Shown here: positions 52,000-59,855 of the stretch, piece after piece
Numbering within the stretch: the first letter of the stretch is position 1
Layout: the number at the start of each line of letters is the position of its first letter
Notes under the pieces: model-generated
What the model was told of the DNA's origin: nothing
Databases searched by the model: none
What the model saw: only the letters and a program-made list of their open reading frames with translations
Made by a program: the position numbers and the translations under genes
Assembly: GCA_007117695.1 (NCBI GenBank)
Contig: SKFZ01000011.1
Location: forward strand, 1 to 59,855
Reading direction: 5' to 3'
From: Bacilli bacterium
Lineage (GTDB): Bacteria > Bacillota_I > Bacilli_A > RF39 > UBA660
Length of the DNA: 59,855 nt

Positions 52000-54363
52000 C
52001 TATTTGTCTCTTAATTTTGCATCAATATTTTTTTCTACTTCATCTATTATTTTGTTTAATAAGTCATTTGCAAATTCATCTGATAAAGTTTGGTTTTTAT
52101 CTCCAAAAACCATGTTGAACGCCACTGATTTAGTACCATCATCAAAATTATAAATATCAAAAACCGATAAACTTTTTAAATATTTATTAGCTACTTTTCT
52201 AATATGCTTTTCTATTTTAGATGCTTTAATAGAATTATCAACTACGAAAGCTACATCCTTGTTTATAGTTGGGTACTTAGAAATATCTCTACATTTAATT
52301 CCCCTAACTTTAAGTTCCATTAATTTTGATAAATCAATTTCAAAAACAAATACTTCTTCCTTGCTTAATAAAGGGTGTACCTGACCTAAATATCCAATAT
52401 GAATTTTATTAACATATATGCTTGTAGATCTATGTGGGTGATAATTATTTGGAAGTTCTTCATCAATAAACTCATATCTATCAGCAAGACCAAGTGAATT
52501 AAGAAAGTTCTCGACAATTCCTTTTGTTAAGTAAAAATCTGCTTTCAAACTAATTTGTTGCACTTCATTAGATAAATATGTGCCACTAATTAAACCCGCC
52601 ACTAATACTTTTGAATCGTAACCGTTATTCTTATAATATACATCACTAACTTCAAATATGTTTACGTTTTTAACCCCTCTTGAGAAATTATATTTATAAT
52701 TTTCAAATAAACTAGCAACTAAGTTTTGGCGGCAAACTTTTTTATCTTCACTCATTGGATTAGCTATAGTTATTTTGTCATGATAATAGCTAAACTCATT
52801 TAAATCTCTAGCAAGCGTATAATTAACTGCCTCTACTAAGCCCAAGTTAGATAAAACATCTTGCGCATCTCTAATTAATTTACCAGTTTTAGTATAACTA
52901 CCTCTTTTAACTTCAAATACAGGAAGTTTCCCTTCAAGGTTATCATAGCCATGGATTCTACCAACTTCTTCAATTAAATCTTCTTTTATTTCTATATCAA
53001 GCCTTCTTCTTGGAACATGTACTTCAAAATGTCCTTTATTTTTAACTTTGAAATTCAACCTTTCAAAAACTGCGACAACTTCTTTACTTGTGATATTCAT
53101 GCCTAAAGTTTCTTGTATATCTGATAAAGTTACTTTAATAACCTTATCATCTTTTTCTAATTCATCATGAATTAAAATACCTTTATTAACTTTACCTGAA
53201 GCATATTTTTCAAGTAAGTGACATGCTCTTTTAAGCGCAAATAAAGTAATATTTGGATCAATGCCTTTTTCAAACCTGCTTGATGCTTCGCTTCTTAAAA
53301 CTTTTTTAGAAGTTAACCTAACATTAGTTTTATTAAACTGAGCCGCCTCTATTAAAATATTTTTAGTATTATTAGAAACCTCAGTATCAAGACTTCCCAT
53401 GACTCCTGCTAAAGCGATTGGAGTTTTAGAATCTGTTACTAAAACATCATTAGAATCAACATCTCTAACTACATCATCCAAAGTAGTTATACTTTTAAAG
53501 TCGTCTCCCATAGTAATTAGGATTTTACTATTTAATTTATCTGCGTCGAAAAAATGAAGCGGCTGACCAGTCTCAAGCATTACATAATTACTAATATCTA
53601 CAACATTATTAATCGGTCTAATTCCACTTGCAATCAATCTTGATTTTATAAATTGAGGTGAGTCCTTAATTTCAACATCACTAACTAATTTTGCTAAATA
53701 AGCCATACATTTATTTGTTTCTACTTTTAAACTAAATTTGTCAGATACTTTATCATTTATTTCATTAAAACTAATATCTGGCATATTAACTTTTCTACCA
53801 TATATTGCTGAAACTTCGTAAGCCATTCCTATTATGCTCATTAAATCTCCACGATCTGCTGTTAAATCAAAATCAATAATATAATCATCGAAATGCAAAT
53901 ATTCATTTGGATCCTCACCCGCAGCAGCGGAATCTTCTAATTCGTGAATTCCATCAATATCACTTTGCTTTAAAAGTGACTTATCTATACCTAACTCAAG
54001 AAGTGAGCATATCATACCGTTAGACTCAACACCTAAAATTTTTGTCTTTTTAATTTTAAAATCTCCCGGAAGAACTGCGCCTTCTTTGGCAACTACAACT
54101 TTTAACCCTTTTCTAACATTGGGTGCACCACAAATTATTGTTAAAACTTCATCTTTAACATCAACAGTACAAATACTTAATTTGTCACTTTGCTCATGTT
54201 TTTTACATTCTAAAACTTCACCAACAACTAAATTTTTAGAACTTGCTAATCTCTTAATAGATTCATATTCGTTCCCTACATTAAGCATCTTATCAGCTAA
54301 TTCATATACATCTATATCGCTTAAATCTATATAATCGTTTAAAAAATTTCTACTAAGCTTCAT
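52000..54363 (-). CDS. pheT: Phenylalanyl-tRNA synthetase beta subunit
   Basis: Product of 787 residues from the ATG ending at 54363 (MKLSRNFLNDYIDL), which overlaps the pheS stop and has GGGAGGA upstream. Domains: N-terminal tRNA-binding OB fold (~40-150, VVGEVLECKKHEQSDKLSIC), B3/B4 editing domain, B5 domain (DLIEEVGRIHGYDNLEG), the inactive synthetase-like domain, and the C-terminal ferredoxin-fold anticodon domain (SKYPTINKDVAFVVD). Normal size. Confidence 0.97.
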   Translation of the reverse strand: MKLSRNFLNDYIDLSDIDVYELADKMLNVGNEYESIKRLASSKNLVVGEVLECKKHEQSDKLSICTVDVKDEVLTIICGAPNVRKGLKVVVAKEGAVLPGDFKIKKTKILGVESNGMICSLLELGIDKSLLKQSDIDGIHELEDSAAAGEDPNEYLHFDDYIIDFDLTADRGDLMSIIGMAYEVSAIYGRKVNMPDISFNEINDKVSDKFSLKVETNKCMAYLAKLVSDVEIKDSPQFIKSRLIASGIRPINNVVDISNYVMLETGQPLHFFDADKLNSKILITMGDDFKSITTLDDVVRDVDSNDVLVTDSKTPIALAGVMGSLDTEVSNNTKNILIEAAQFNKTNVRLTSKKVLRSEASSRFEKGIDPNITLFALKRACHLLEKYASGKVNKGILIHDELEKDDKVIKVTLSDIQETLGMNITSKEVVAVFERLNFKVKNKGHFEVHVPRRRLDIEIKEDLIEEVGRIHGYDNLEGKLPVFEVKRGSYTKTGKLIRDAQDVLSNLGLVEAVNYTLARDLNEFSYYHDKITIANPMSEDKKVCRQNLVASLFENYKYNFSRGVKNVNIFEVSDVYYKNNGYDSKVLVAGLISGTYLSNEVQQISLKADFYLTKGIVENFLNSLGLADRYEFIDEELPNNYHPHRSTSIYVNKIHIGYLGQVHPLLSKEEVFVFEIDLSKLMELKVRGIKCRDISKYPTINKDVAFVVDNSIKASKIEKHIRKVANKYLKSLSVFDIYNFDDGTKSVAFNMVFGDKNQTLSDEFANDLLNKIIDEVEKNIDAKLRDK

Positions 54364-55402
54364 CTTCAAGTCCTCCCTTTCTGTTAAATTGATTTAAAAA
54401 TCTAAGATCATTAGTATAAAAATCTCTAATATCAGATATCCCATATTTAAGCATTGCTACTCTTTCAATTCCTAAACCAAAAGCAAAGCCTTTATAAACC
54501 TCAGGGTCATATCCACTCATTTTCAAAACATTAGGATGGACCATACCTGAACCTAAAATTTCGATAAATCCTGTATTTGAACAAAAAGAACAACCTTTTC
54601 CCTTACACTTAAAACATGAGATATCAACTTCAATACTTGGTTCTGTAAAAGGAAAGTAACTTGGCCTAAACCTAACTTTTACATCTTTTCCAAATATTTT
54701 TTTAGCAAACTCCTCTAAAGTTCCTTTTAAGTGAGCTAAAGAAATGTTTTTTCCAATTACTAACCCTTCAATTTGCATAAATTGATGTGAATGGGTTGGG
54801 TCGTCATCATCTCTTCTATATGTTTTTCCAGGCGAAATAATTCTTATTTCTCCTTCACTCTTTTCCATTGTCCTAACTTGGACTGGTGATGTTTGAGTTC
54901 TTAATAAGACTTCATCATTTACATAAAAAGTGTCTTGAGCATCTCTTGCAGGATGATTTTTTGGTAAATTTAACTTCTCAAAATTATATAAATCAAACTC
55001 AACTTCAGGACCTTCAACAACATCATATCCCATAGATACAAAAATTTCTTCAATCTCTCTTCTTACTTTAGTAAGAGGGTGAACAAAGCCTAATGGCAAT
55101 TTAGTACTTGGCAAAGAAGTATCTATTTTCTCATCTAGCAACCTTTTTTCTAACTCTTTTGATTCTAGTTTTTCAAGTAAATCCTCAATTTTTTTAGAAA
55201 CTTCTTTTTTTGTTTCATTTAAACTTTTACCAAAATCTTTTTTTTCATCATTAGATAAATCTTTAATTAATGGACTAAGTTTTTGAATCTCCCCTTTTTT
55301 ACCTAAATATTTTACTCTAAGTTCATTTAAATCTTTAATATTATCAATGCTTTTGATTTCTTCGTTAAACATTTGTTTAATTTCTACTACCTTTTCTTTC
55401 AT
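54353..55402 (-). CDS. pheS: Phenylalanyl-tRNA synthetase alpha subunit
   Basis: Catalytic subunit, 349 residues. N-terminal coiled coil (1-90), motif 2 GKTYRRDDDDPTHSHQFMQIEGLV, the Cys-rich loop CFKCKGKGCSFCSNTGF, and motif 3 FAFGLGIERVAMLKYGISDIR. The position of the Ala that governs para-halogen-Phe specificity (GLGIER context) is normal. AAGGAGG ribosome site. Regulated by a T-box leader. Confidence 0.97.
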   Translation of the reverse strand: MKEKVVEIKQMFNEEIKSIDNIKDLNELRVKYLGKKGEIQKLSPLIKDLSNDEKKDFGKSLNETKKEVSKKIEDLLEKLESKELEKRLLDEKIDTSLPSTKLPLGFVHPLTKVRREIEEIFVSMGYDVVEGPEVEFDLYNFEKLNLPKNHPARDAQDTFYVNDEVLLRTQTSPVQVRTMEKSEGEIRIISPGKTYRRDDDDPTHSHQFMQIEGLVIGKNISLAHLKGTLEEFAKKIFGKDVKVRFRPSYFPFTEPSIEVDISCFKCKGKGCSFCSNTGFIEILGSGMVHPNVLKMSGYDPEVYKGFAFGLGIERVAMLKYGISDIRDFYTNDLRFLNQFNRKGGLEDEA

Positions 55403-55426
55403 AATATTTCCTCCTTATTATAGTAT

Positions 55427-55638
55427 AAAAAAATCACATCCTAACAATAAGGACGTGATTACGTGGTACCACCTTAATTCGCAGTATAAACTGCCTCAAA
55501 CACTATATCGCGTGACCGGACATTATTAATGTCTGCTAGAAGATGAATTCATAAATGGTTACTATTAGTTTGCACCACCACTAACTCGCTTAAAGTAACT
55601 TTTTTACTACTACTTCTTCATCAATGCATTAATTGATT
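55427..55638 (-). promoter_or_regulatory. T-box riboswitch of pheST
   Basis: T-box AAGGTGGTACCACG (55462-55475), terminator ATCACGTCCT / AGGATGTGAT (55433-55459) with seven T, and a UUC specifier (bases 55545-55547) in the GAATTCATC context, matching tRNA-Phe. Confidence 0.93.
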
Positions 55639-55644
55639 GATTAA

Positions 55645-55673
55645 ATTATAACACATGTTAATATTGCTTTCAA
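55645..55673 (-). promoter_or_regulatory. Promoter of the pheST T-box
   Basis: TTGAAA (55668-55673), 17-base spacer, TATAAT (55645-55650) with extended TGT. It starts seven bases after the ABC permease stop codon. Confidence 0.85.
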
Positions 55674-55680
55674 CATTATG

Positions 55681-57291
55681 TTATGTTTGTTCTTTTATAT
55701 CTCTTTTATTATATGTAATGAAACCAATAACTATTAAAATAATTGCGATTAAAATCATTACTAAAAGTGGGATAACTTTAATTTCGCCTACCGGATAGTT
55801 TGGAATGTTTCCAAAAGGAGTAGTTTTAATAATTATTTCTGAAATATTTAATAAATCTCCTAAGTAACTTACGAAAAAGGAGTATGCTATATATAGCCAA
55901 ACTATAGGTGTTGCTTTTTCATAAATTCCGTTTAAAAATATAGCAAGTCCTATCATTATTAACATTGCTGGATAATATACTACAATCGATTTAAGCATTG
56001 TAAAAAGTGATATCGGATCATCCATAACTTGACTTGATGCAAAGTAAAGGCCATATGCTGATAAAATTAACATTAAAAATCCCAAAACTAATGAAATTAT
56101 TAAATTGGTAAGTAATAATTCGTTTTTCGATACACTTTTAGAAAGGATATTTTCAATTCTTTTCTTTTTCTCTTCACTCCTTATTTTCAGTGCGAAAATA
56201 ACTGCTGGAATTGTCCCTATAATTGCCATAACAAGCATTATCACTGTCATAAATTGTTCGCTTAACGAAAAGTTAGAGTTTGCTTCAATTAATTGTTGGA
56301 TCATTTCATTACTTAAAATAAATTGTTCCAAATCTCCAAATATAGATCCATATGTAACCCCTAATAAAAACATTGTAATAAACCACGCGATTATACTAGT
56401 TCTTTGAAGTCTCAAATATAAACCTAGTGGCGTTTTCAAAAACTTTGAGGCACTATTTCGACCAGGCTTTGAGGCTATAAAACCGGAACCTAGATCACGA
56501 ATAGAATTTAAATATAAAGCTAGCCCAAATAATAAAACTGACCAAACAAACATTATTAATATAGGCCACCAATTATTAATCACATATGGATATGTTCGCA
56601 ATATTAAGCCAAGTGGTGATATTAATGAAAGCATTTCACTACTAACATCACCTACTGCTCTTATAAGGTATGCTAACATTAAGAAAGCAAAAGAGTAAAA
56701 AATAGTACTACGACTATTTTCCGCTAATTGAGCAAAAACTAATGTCAAAGATGAAAAAAACATTCCTGTAACTGCTAGTGTTGCTGCATACACTAGTGAA
56801 CCTTCTAATGTAATATTTTCTATACCTGTTAAATACATGAAAATAGTCATTAATAAAAAGAGTAAGATAAAAGAGGTACTCATCACCTTGTTTATTGCAA
56901 GACCTACTGATAGTCTTCCAACAGGAAGTGATCTAATCATCTCAATTAATCCTTCTTCTTCATCGGCTCTTGTATTTTTGTTTACAATCAAAATAGCCAT
57001 TATACTTACCGCAATCGCAGTAAACAAAAGCATTTGGTGTGACATTTGAGCACCAACATGATAATTATCAAGCCCTTCGCTAGGACCAACCATTACCGTC
57101 ATAGCAGGATTTTTCATAGTCTCAGCCATTGCAAACATTTCTTCTTGTGAACTATATAATTCAGTAAAAGCTCCAACTACCATTACATTTATCGCAATAA
57201 TAGATATTATCCAAATACTTATTGTTATCCAATTTCTTTTTACAATTAATTTTATTAAATCAAATGTTCTTTTGTACAAATTCATATCCAT
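55681..57291 (-). CDS. ABC-2 type exporter permease
   Basis: Product of 536 residues with about twelve membrane helices in two six-helix halves, starting MDMNLYKRTFDLIKLIVKRN. The cytoplasmic motif NKNTRADEEEGLIEMIRSLPVGR after the second helix, repeated in weaker form in the second half (LKIRSEEKKKRIENILSKSV), is typical of antibiotic-exporter-like ABC-2 permeases. Directly downstream of its ATPase. Substrate unknown; drug or peptide efflux is the usual annotation. GAGG lies nine bases before the chosen ATG. Confidence 0.88.
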   Translation of the reverse strand: MDMNLYKRTFDLIKLIVKRNWITISIWIISIIAINVMVVGAFTELYSSQEEMFAMAETMKNPAMTVMVGPSEGLDNYHVGAQMSHQMLLFTAIAVSIMAILIVNKNTRADEEEGLIEMIRSLPVGRLSVGLAINKVMSTSFILLFLLMTIFMYLTGIENITLEGSLVYAATLAVTGMFFSSLTLVFAQLAENSRSTIFYSFAFLMLAYLIRAVGDVSSEMLSLISPLGLILRTYPYVINNWWPILIMFVWSVLLFGLALYLNSIRDLGSGFIASKPGRNSASKFLKTPLGLYLRLQRTSIIAWFITMFLLGVTYGSIFGDLEQFILSNEMIQQLIEANSNFSLSEQFMTVIMLVMAIIGTIPAVIFALKIRSEEKKKRIENILSKSVSKNELLLTNLIISLVLGFLMLILSAYGLYFASSQVMDDPISLFTMLKSIVVYYPAMLIMIGLAIFLNGIYEKATPIVWLYIAYSFFVSYLGDLLNISEIIIKTTPFGNIPNYPVGEIKVIPLLVMILIAIILIVIGFITYNKRDIKEQT

Positions 57292-57292
57292 C

Positions 57293-58183
57293 TTAATCAA
57301 CCTCTACGTTTTCATAATGACGCATGAATAATTCTTCTAATGTTGGCGGATAACTTTCTATTTTAACAACTTCAAAATCGCTTATCTTTTTTATAATATC
57401 TGGCAGCATGCTATTATCTACTTGGAATGAATATCCACTCTCTTTTTTAGCAAAAGAATGTATTCCACTTAATTTTTCAATACCTTTAATTTCTTTTTTA
57501 GTTTCAGCATAAATATTTGTCCTAGTTAAATGCTTCATTTCTTTTAAAATTCCACTTTCAATTATTTTCCCATTTTTTATAATGCTTACTTTATCACAAA
57601 GTTTTTCTACCTCGACTAAAATATGACTAGATAGCAAAACGCTTTTGCCCTCTTTTTTTACTTCAGCAATACATTTATGAAACTCTTGTTCCATTAATGG
57701 ATCTAGACCACTTGTCGGTTCATCTAATATGAATAAATCTGCATCAGATGCGAAGGCTGCTATTAATGCAACTTTTTGTCTATTACCTTTTGAATATGTT
57801 CTACACTTTTTAGATGTGTCCAAATTAAATCTTTTTATTAACTCATCTCTTTTTTGTTTGTTAACTTCTCCTCTAAGCGAGGTAAATAAATCGATAACCT
57901 CACCACCAGTTAAGTTAGGCCATAAGTTTACTTCTCCTGGAACATATGCAACCTTTTTGTGTATTTCAACAGCATCGCTCCATGCATCCATTTTAAAAAC
58001 TTTTGTATCTCCTTCATCAGCTTTTAAAATACCTAAAATAACTCTAATTGCTGTTGTTTTTCCGGCACCATTAGGTCCGATAAAACCATAAACTTCTCCT
58101 TTTTTTATCTCAAGATCAATCTTATCTAATGCTTTTAATTTACCAAATTTTTTTGTAACACCTTTTACTTCCAAAACTTTCAT
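57293..58183 (-). CDS. ABC exporter ATP-binding protein
   Basis: Product of 296 residues. Walker A GFIGPNGAGKTTAIR, Q-loop region VAYVPGEVNLWP, signature TYSKGNRQKVALIAA, Walker B LFILDEPTSGLDP and the switch His in LLSSHILVEVEKLCD are all intact. The C-terminal domain (~215-296, HLTRTNIYAETKKE) is as in DrrA/BcrA-type exporters. AGAGGTGAA ribosome site; the permease starts two bases after its stop. Confidence 0.95.
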   Translation of the reverse strand: MKVLEVKGVTKKFGKLKALDKIDLEIKKGEVYGFIGPNGAGKTTAIRVILGILKADEGDTKVFKMDAWSDAVEIHKKVAYVPGEVNLWPNLTGGEVIDLFTSLRGEVNKQKRDELIKRFNLDTSKKCRTYSKGNRQKVALIAAFASDADLFILDEPTSGLDPLMEQEFHKCIAEVKKEGKSVLLSSHILVEVEKLCDKVSIIKNGKIIESGILKEMKHLTRTNIYAETKKEIKGIEKLSGIHSFAKKESGYSFQVDNSMLPDIIKKISDFEVVKIESYPPTLEELFMRHYENVEVD

Positions 58184-58207
58184 AGTTCACCTCTGATCAT
58201 ATTATAT

Positions 58208-58240
58208 CAAAAAAAAAGAAATGTTTTATAACATTTCTTT
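58208..58240 (-). terminator. Terminator after pgi
   Basis: Hairpin AAAGAAATGTT / AACATTTCTTT with the pgi stop codon in the loop, followed by at least seven T on the minus strand. Confidence 0.88.
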
Positions 58241-59374
58241 AATTTCTTTTTTGTATGCTTCGACTCCTGGTTGATTAAATGGGTTTACTCCCTGAATATA
58301 TGAACTATAGTAGCAAGACAACATAAAAAACTGCATTAAATAACCCATATGGTACTCATCAATTTTATCTATTTCAATCAAATTAGAACTTATATCTCCT
58401 GAAAAATGAGCTTTTAAAGTCGCATCACAAGCAATGCTGTTTAATGAACTTACGCTTTTATTCATAGATGTAATGTCATTTTTACTTTTTACAACCTTAA
58501 ACACAGTTTGAAAAAGTATAGGACTTCCTTCTTGGATAAATTGACCTAATGAATGAAGGTCTCTTGTGTTTAATATTGTCATAGGAAGAATACCATTTTT
58601 ATTTTTTCCTAATGTTTCTCCATAAAGTTGAGAAATCCATTTTAAAAATATGTATAGCTTTGGTTCGTAGCAAACGTATGCCTCAACTGGTTTTTGAACT
58701 TTAAAAAATTCATCTCTAACTTGAGCATATTTAATGATGTCATCTTTATTAGAAATAGCATCCATAGCCCCTCTTTTTAGTTCCATAACATTAATCCCCG
58801 CATAAATAAGAGGAAATAATCCTACTGGTGTAAAAACAGAAAATCTACCTCCTATAGTTTTAGGTATTTCTAAAAACTCACATTCATTTTCTTTCGCCAA
58901 AGTATGAAGAGGACTTCCAGCATCAGAGGTGATAATAATTTTGTTTTTATTAACATAATTTTTCAAAACATTAAAAGCAGTTGAAACTTCTAGTGTAGTT
59001 CCTGATTTGCTAATAACATTTAAATAAACATTCTTATCTTTTAACTCTTCTATTAAATCATGCAAATAATCACTTGATAAACTATTTCCTGCATAGTAAA
59101 CACCTTTATCATCAAAGTAGCCACTTAAAGCGTCAATTAAGGCCTTAGAACCTAAGTAAGACCCACCTATTCCAACAACTACTAAAACGCCATTATCATC
59201 CTTGATTTTTTTCGCTAGATTACTCATTTTAGAAATTAATCTTTCTTCAAACAATTCATCTAAATCATAAAATGAATGCGCATCTTTTATCCTTATCAAA
59301 TAATCATTATAGTCCTCATAGCATATTTTTTTAACATTTATGTTAGTATATTTTTCAAATTCAAAATTAATCAT
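58226..59374 (-). CDS. pgi: Glucose-6-phosphate isomerase
   Basis: Interconverts glucose 6-phosphate and fructose 6-phosphate. 382 residues from the ATG ending at 59374 (MINFEFEKYTNIN) with AAGGAGG upstream; shorter than the ~450-residue Bacillus enzyme, within the range of compact Mollicute-like forms. Motifs: GIGGSYLGSKALIDAL, VISKSGTTLEVS (phosphate binding), GGRFSVFTPVGLFPL, and GVNPFNQPGVEAYK with the C-terminal Lys. Overlaps the upstream glycoside phosphorylase gene by four bases (ATGA). Confidence 0.96.
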   Translation of the reverse strand: MINFEFEKYTNINVKKICYEDYNDYLIRIKDAHSFYDLDELFEERLISKMSNLAKKIKDDNGVLVVVGIGGSYLGSKALIDALSGYFDDKGVYYAGNSLSSDYLHDLIEELKDKNVYLNVISKSGTTLEVSTAFNVLKNYVNKNKIIITSDAGSPLHTLAKENECEFLEIPKTIGGRFSVFTPVGLFPLIYAGINVMELKRGAMDAISNKDDIIKYAQVRDEFFKVQKPVEAYVCYEPKLYIFLKWISQLYGETLGKNKNGILPMTILNTRDLHSLGQFIQEGSPILFQTVFKVVKSKNDITSMNKSVSSLNSIACDATLKAHFSGDISSNLIEIDKIDEYHMGYLMQFFMLSCYYSSYIQGVNPFNQPGVEAYKKEIKEML

Positions 59375-59855
59375 AAATCCTCCTTGATTATGCAAGTCAC
59401 TTTATGTTTTTTGTTATCATCTATTAACTTTATTTTGTTATCTAAAACAAATTTAGAATCCCCTTCAATAATTACTTTTCCTTTTTCTAATTCTTTAGGG
59501 TTTTTTATTAAAATCTCATATTTTGTATTTAAGTGATTGTAAGTCACGCTATACTCTTTCATATCTTTAGAGATGTTAGGGTTTATTACTAAGTAATCAC
59601 CCTCTTTTTTTATACCTAAAATGTTTTCTAATAAAACTTTATAAGCCCAGCTAGCAGAACCTGTATACCAAGTCCAACCACCTCGTCCTTCATGGCCTTT
59701 GTTAGAATATACATCAGCGGCAATAACATAAGGCTCTGTTTTATATTTTTCAACTAAGACATCTTCACTAGATTTATTAATAGGATTAATTAACCTAAAT
59801 AAATTAAATGCATTTAAGCTTTCATCAGTTTTAGTTAATGCCTGAATATACCAAA
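59371..59855 (-). CDS. GH94-type glycoside phosphorylase or cyclic-glucan phosphorylase domain, C-terminal end
   Basis: The open frame continues past the right edge; 161 residues are visible, so this is the C-terminus. The stretch EPYVIAADVYSNKGHEGRGG followed by WTWYTGSASWAYKV is the signature of GH94 enzymes (cellobiose or laminaribiose phosphorylase, or the phosphorylase end of NdvB). These split beta-glucans with phosphate to give glucose 1-phosphate. The final segment is beta-rich. It is coupled to pgi by an ATGA overlap, and the AAGGAGG for pgi is coded in its last codons. Which GH94 subgroup cannot be told from this part. Confidence 0.85.
   Translation of the reverse strand, partial: WYIQALTKTDESLNAFNLFRLINPINKSSEDVLVEKYKTEPYVIAADVYSNKGHEGRGGWTWYTGSASWAYKVLLENILGIKKEGDYLVINPNISKDMKEYSVTYNHLNTKYEILIKNPKELEKGKVIIEGDSKFVLDNKIKLIDDNKKHKVTCIIKEDL

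Noticed and set aside
9986-59373. Mycoplasma-type code (TGA = Trp), considered because of the Mollicutes-like content
   Set aside because: TGA ends several intact genes (RsmC-like methyltransferase, glycoside phosphorylase) and Trp residues in conserved motifs are encoded by TGG.

Overview
This is a gene-dense, low-GC bacterial chromosome segment. It uses the standard code: TGA is a stop (for example in the RsmC-like methyltransferase gene) and Trp is TGG. Consensus TTGACA/TATAAT promoters, AGGAGG or AGGTGAT ribosome binding sites, two T-box leaders, an L10 leader, and Bacillota-type gene orders (rplKA-rplJL-rsmC-rpoBC-rpsLG-fusA; ybeY-dgkA-cdd-era-recO-glyQS; rimM-trmD-rplS-lepB-rbgA; mrnC-rlmB-sigH) point to a streamlined Bacilli or Mollicutes-related lineage. 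My inference is an uncultured RF39, Izemoplasma or Erysipelotrichia-like organism. It still makes peptidoglycan (MurT/GatD pair, undecaprenol/diacylglycerol kinase) and has pyruvate:ferredoxin oxidoreductase, which suggests an anaerobe. The tRNA-dependent amidotransferase GatCAB is present. I found no rRNA, tRNA, CRISPR array, insertion sequence or prophage, and no stretch above 300 bases lacks a gene. The two largest gaps, in front of glyQS and pheS, are T-box leaders.

Layout. 1-13.9 kb: translation and transcription block on the minus strand (fusA start, rpsG, rpsL, a pilin-like protein plus NrtR-type regulator, rpoC, rpoB, rsmC-like, rplL, rplJ, rplA, rplK, nusG, secE). 14.0-17.4 kb: YihY membrane protein, a membrane GGDEF sensor and a small membrane protein. 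17.5-23.9 kb: pilin-gatCAB and a ytxGH-lipoprotein-trmB cluster. 24.0-35.4 kb: DUF2207/LemA pair, two large display-type pilins flanking pyruvate:ferredoxin oxidoreductase, then sigH, rlmB, mrnC, rbgA. 35.5-40.2 kb: three small pilins, lepB, rplS, trmD, rimM and a SpoU methyltransferase. 40.3-45.8 kb: glyQS to a VanZ-family gene. 46.0-47.9 kb: murT-gatD, the only genes on the plus strand. 47.9-59.9 kb: a 1167-residue pilin-like display protein, a DUF5684 protein, pheST, an ABC-2 exporter, pgi, and the end of a GH94-type glycoside phosphorylase.

The most distinctive feature is a scattered repertoire of seven class III (type IV pilin-like) prepilins plus one divergent pilin-like protein. They sit singly, or in one group of three, inside otherwise conserved housekeeping gene orders. 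Three carry large C-terminal ectodomains: a formylglycine-enzyme/C-type-lectin-like domain, a CBM plus LamG lectin domain, and nine tandem beta-sandwich modules that include a duplicated three-module block. No assembly ATPase, platform protein or prepilin peptidase lies in the window. Other oddities are a MurT-partnered GatD without its catalytic Cys and His, an alpha-CTD-like tail on RpoB, an acidic tail on L11, and unusual residues at the rifampicin site of RpoB and the streptomycin site of S12.
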